A stretch of DNA of 16,812 nucleotides. Origin: Deltaproteobacteria bacterium (GTDB taxonomy: Bacteria > Myxococcota > UBA796 > SXON01). This document shows, piece after piece, positions 16,295 through 16,812 of the stretch (position 1 is its first letter; every line of letters begins with the position of its first letter). The notes under the pieces were generated by a model. The model was not told where the DNA came from. It did no database searches and worked only from the letters and a program-made list of their open reading frames with translations. The translations under genes were made by a program, and so were the position numbers. The stretch lies in contig CANKNP010000075.1 of assembly GCA_947483545.1 (NCBI GenBank), positions 1 through 16,812 of the forward strand, read 5' to 3'.

Positions 16295-16301
16295 ACCTCC
16301 T
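16295..16301 (-). promoter_or_regulatory. Strong ribosome binding site of the RCC1-like gene
   Basis: AGGAGGT on the minus strand ends 3 nt before the ATG at 16291 and overlaps the TAG stop of the upstream gene (16300-16302). It decides the start of the long lipoprotein and suggests coupled translation of the two genes. Confidence 0.85.
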
Positions 16302-16812
16302 AGAACCTGAAGTAGGTGGCGACGACCGCGGACAGGAGCACCACGGAGGCCGTGCCCGCACCGAGACTCCCGACGACACACAGGTTGTTCCCCGTCACGT
16401 GCCGCTGGGTCTCCGCCGCAGCGACACGCGGGTCATCCGCCGGCGAGGCCGGGCGGGCAGGAATGTCCCCGACGGCGTTGGCCTCGAGCATCCCCCCGTA
16501 GGCGAGTCCACCCGCGATCAGCGCAGCCGCTGCGGTCGCAGACCAGAGCCCGGGGCGGAGCCGGGCGTATCGAGGTGGCGGCGAGCCCAGAGATACATAG
16601 TCCGTGCCGGCGACCTGGCTGCCCCGCGTGACGCGCTGGAACACGTAGGGCTGCCCGTCCGGAGGTGCGAGTCCGCGCTGGCCATCGATATAGACGCGGC
16701 CCACGAGCGGAGGGGGCAGTACCCCGGACGGCCCGCTCGACGGTGCGAGCCGATCCCACGCCTGGAGCAGCGGCGCGTCCGGAGGCAGCCCCTCGATCCC
16801 CAGCGGCTCGCC
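16300..16812 (-). CDS. C-terminal part of a protein with two membrane segments
   Basis: The frame is open to the window edge, so the gene continues beyond 16812; 170 C-terminal residues are visible. The soluble part contains PLLQAWDRL and VGRVYIDGQRGLAPPDGQPYVFQRV, the latter faintly like a PEGA-type or beta-rich surface domain. Two hydrophobic segments follow, LWSATAAAALIAGGLAYGGM and LCVVGSLGAGTASVVLLSAVVATYF, separated by about 35 polar residues, forming a membrane hairpin at the C terminus. The stop overlaps the ribosome binding site of the RCC1-like lipoprotein, so the two are probably made together. I do not recognise the family. Confidence 0.7.
   Translation of the reverse strand, partial: GEPLGIEGLPPDAPLLQAWDRLAPSSGPSGVLPPPLVGRVYIDGQRGLAPPDGQPYVFQRVTRGSQVAGTDYVSLGSPPPRYARLRPGLWSATAAAALIAGGLAYGGMLEANAVGDIPARPASPADDPRVAAAETQRHVTGNNLCVVGSLGAGTASVVLLSAVVATYFRF

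Noticed and set aside
15257..16303. Plus-strand 348-codon open frame opposite the RCC1-like gene
   Set aside because: It is antisense to clear RCC1 and MopE repeats and has the Val/Arg-rich composition of a GC-driven shadow.
16292..16381. Upstream 30-codon extension of the RCC1-like lipoprotein
   Set aside because: It overlaps the coupled membrane protein gene, is Arg/Gly-rich, and would bury the lipobox; the ATG at 16291 has a strong ribosome binding site.

Overview
The window is GC-rich DNA from a Gram-negative bacterium. Abundant GTG and TTG starts, MopE-like aspartate/cysteine repeats, RCC1-like lipoproteins and an OmpA protein with thrombospondin type 3 repeats point to Myxococcota or a related deltaproteobacterial lineage. 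That placement is inferred from family content; no rRNA gene is present. I see no tRNA, CRISPR array, transposase or phage gene.

Positions 1-3915 (+ strand) hold a MopE-repeat lipoprotein that stops abruptly inside its first FG-GAP-like repeat. It is followed 7 nt later by a three-gene ABC-2 export operon: one ATPase and two permeases, resembling the COG4586/COG4587/COG3694 type of transporter. Converging on it are tsf and rpsB (3923-5375, - strand), the conserved translation pair in the order rpsB-tsf. The rpsB leader carries a small hairpin just before the ribosome binding site.

From 5534 to 8989 (- strand) there are a TolC-family outer-membrane efflux protein with its own near-consensus promoter and an overlapping dyad, a GT-C-like polytopic membrane protein, and a small lipoprotein whose 3' end overlaps the GT-C gene. 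Diverging from the lipoprotein is an AAA ATPase of the DUF4143 family (9156-10451, + strand). The 166-nt gap between them holds several copies of GGACGGAT in both orientations.

From 16812 back to 10472 (- strand) runs a tight gene string. It encodes the end of a membrane-hairpin protein, a 973-residue lipoprotein with MopE repeats and 21 RCC1-like repeats (three times seven), an OmpA/TSP3 protein, a GDP-L-fucose-synthase-like epimerase, and a cysteine-rich lipoprotein. Spacing is short or overlapping, except for 61 nt and 64 nt gaps. This looks like a cell-surface module, but a shared function is my inference.

No single locus is clearly a new system. The most unusual items are the 21-repeat propeller lipoprotein with paired cysteine loss in one repeat, the truncated MopE/FG-GAP protein, the GGACGGAT repeat cluster, the dyad-covered tolC promoter, and the scarcity of basic residues at the starts of the predicted signal peptides.
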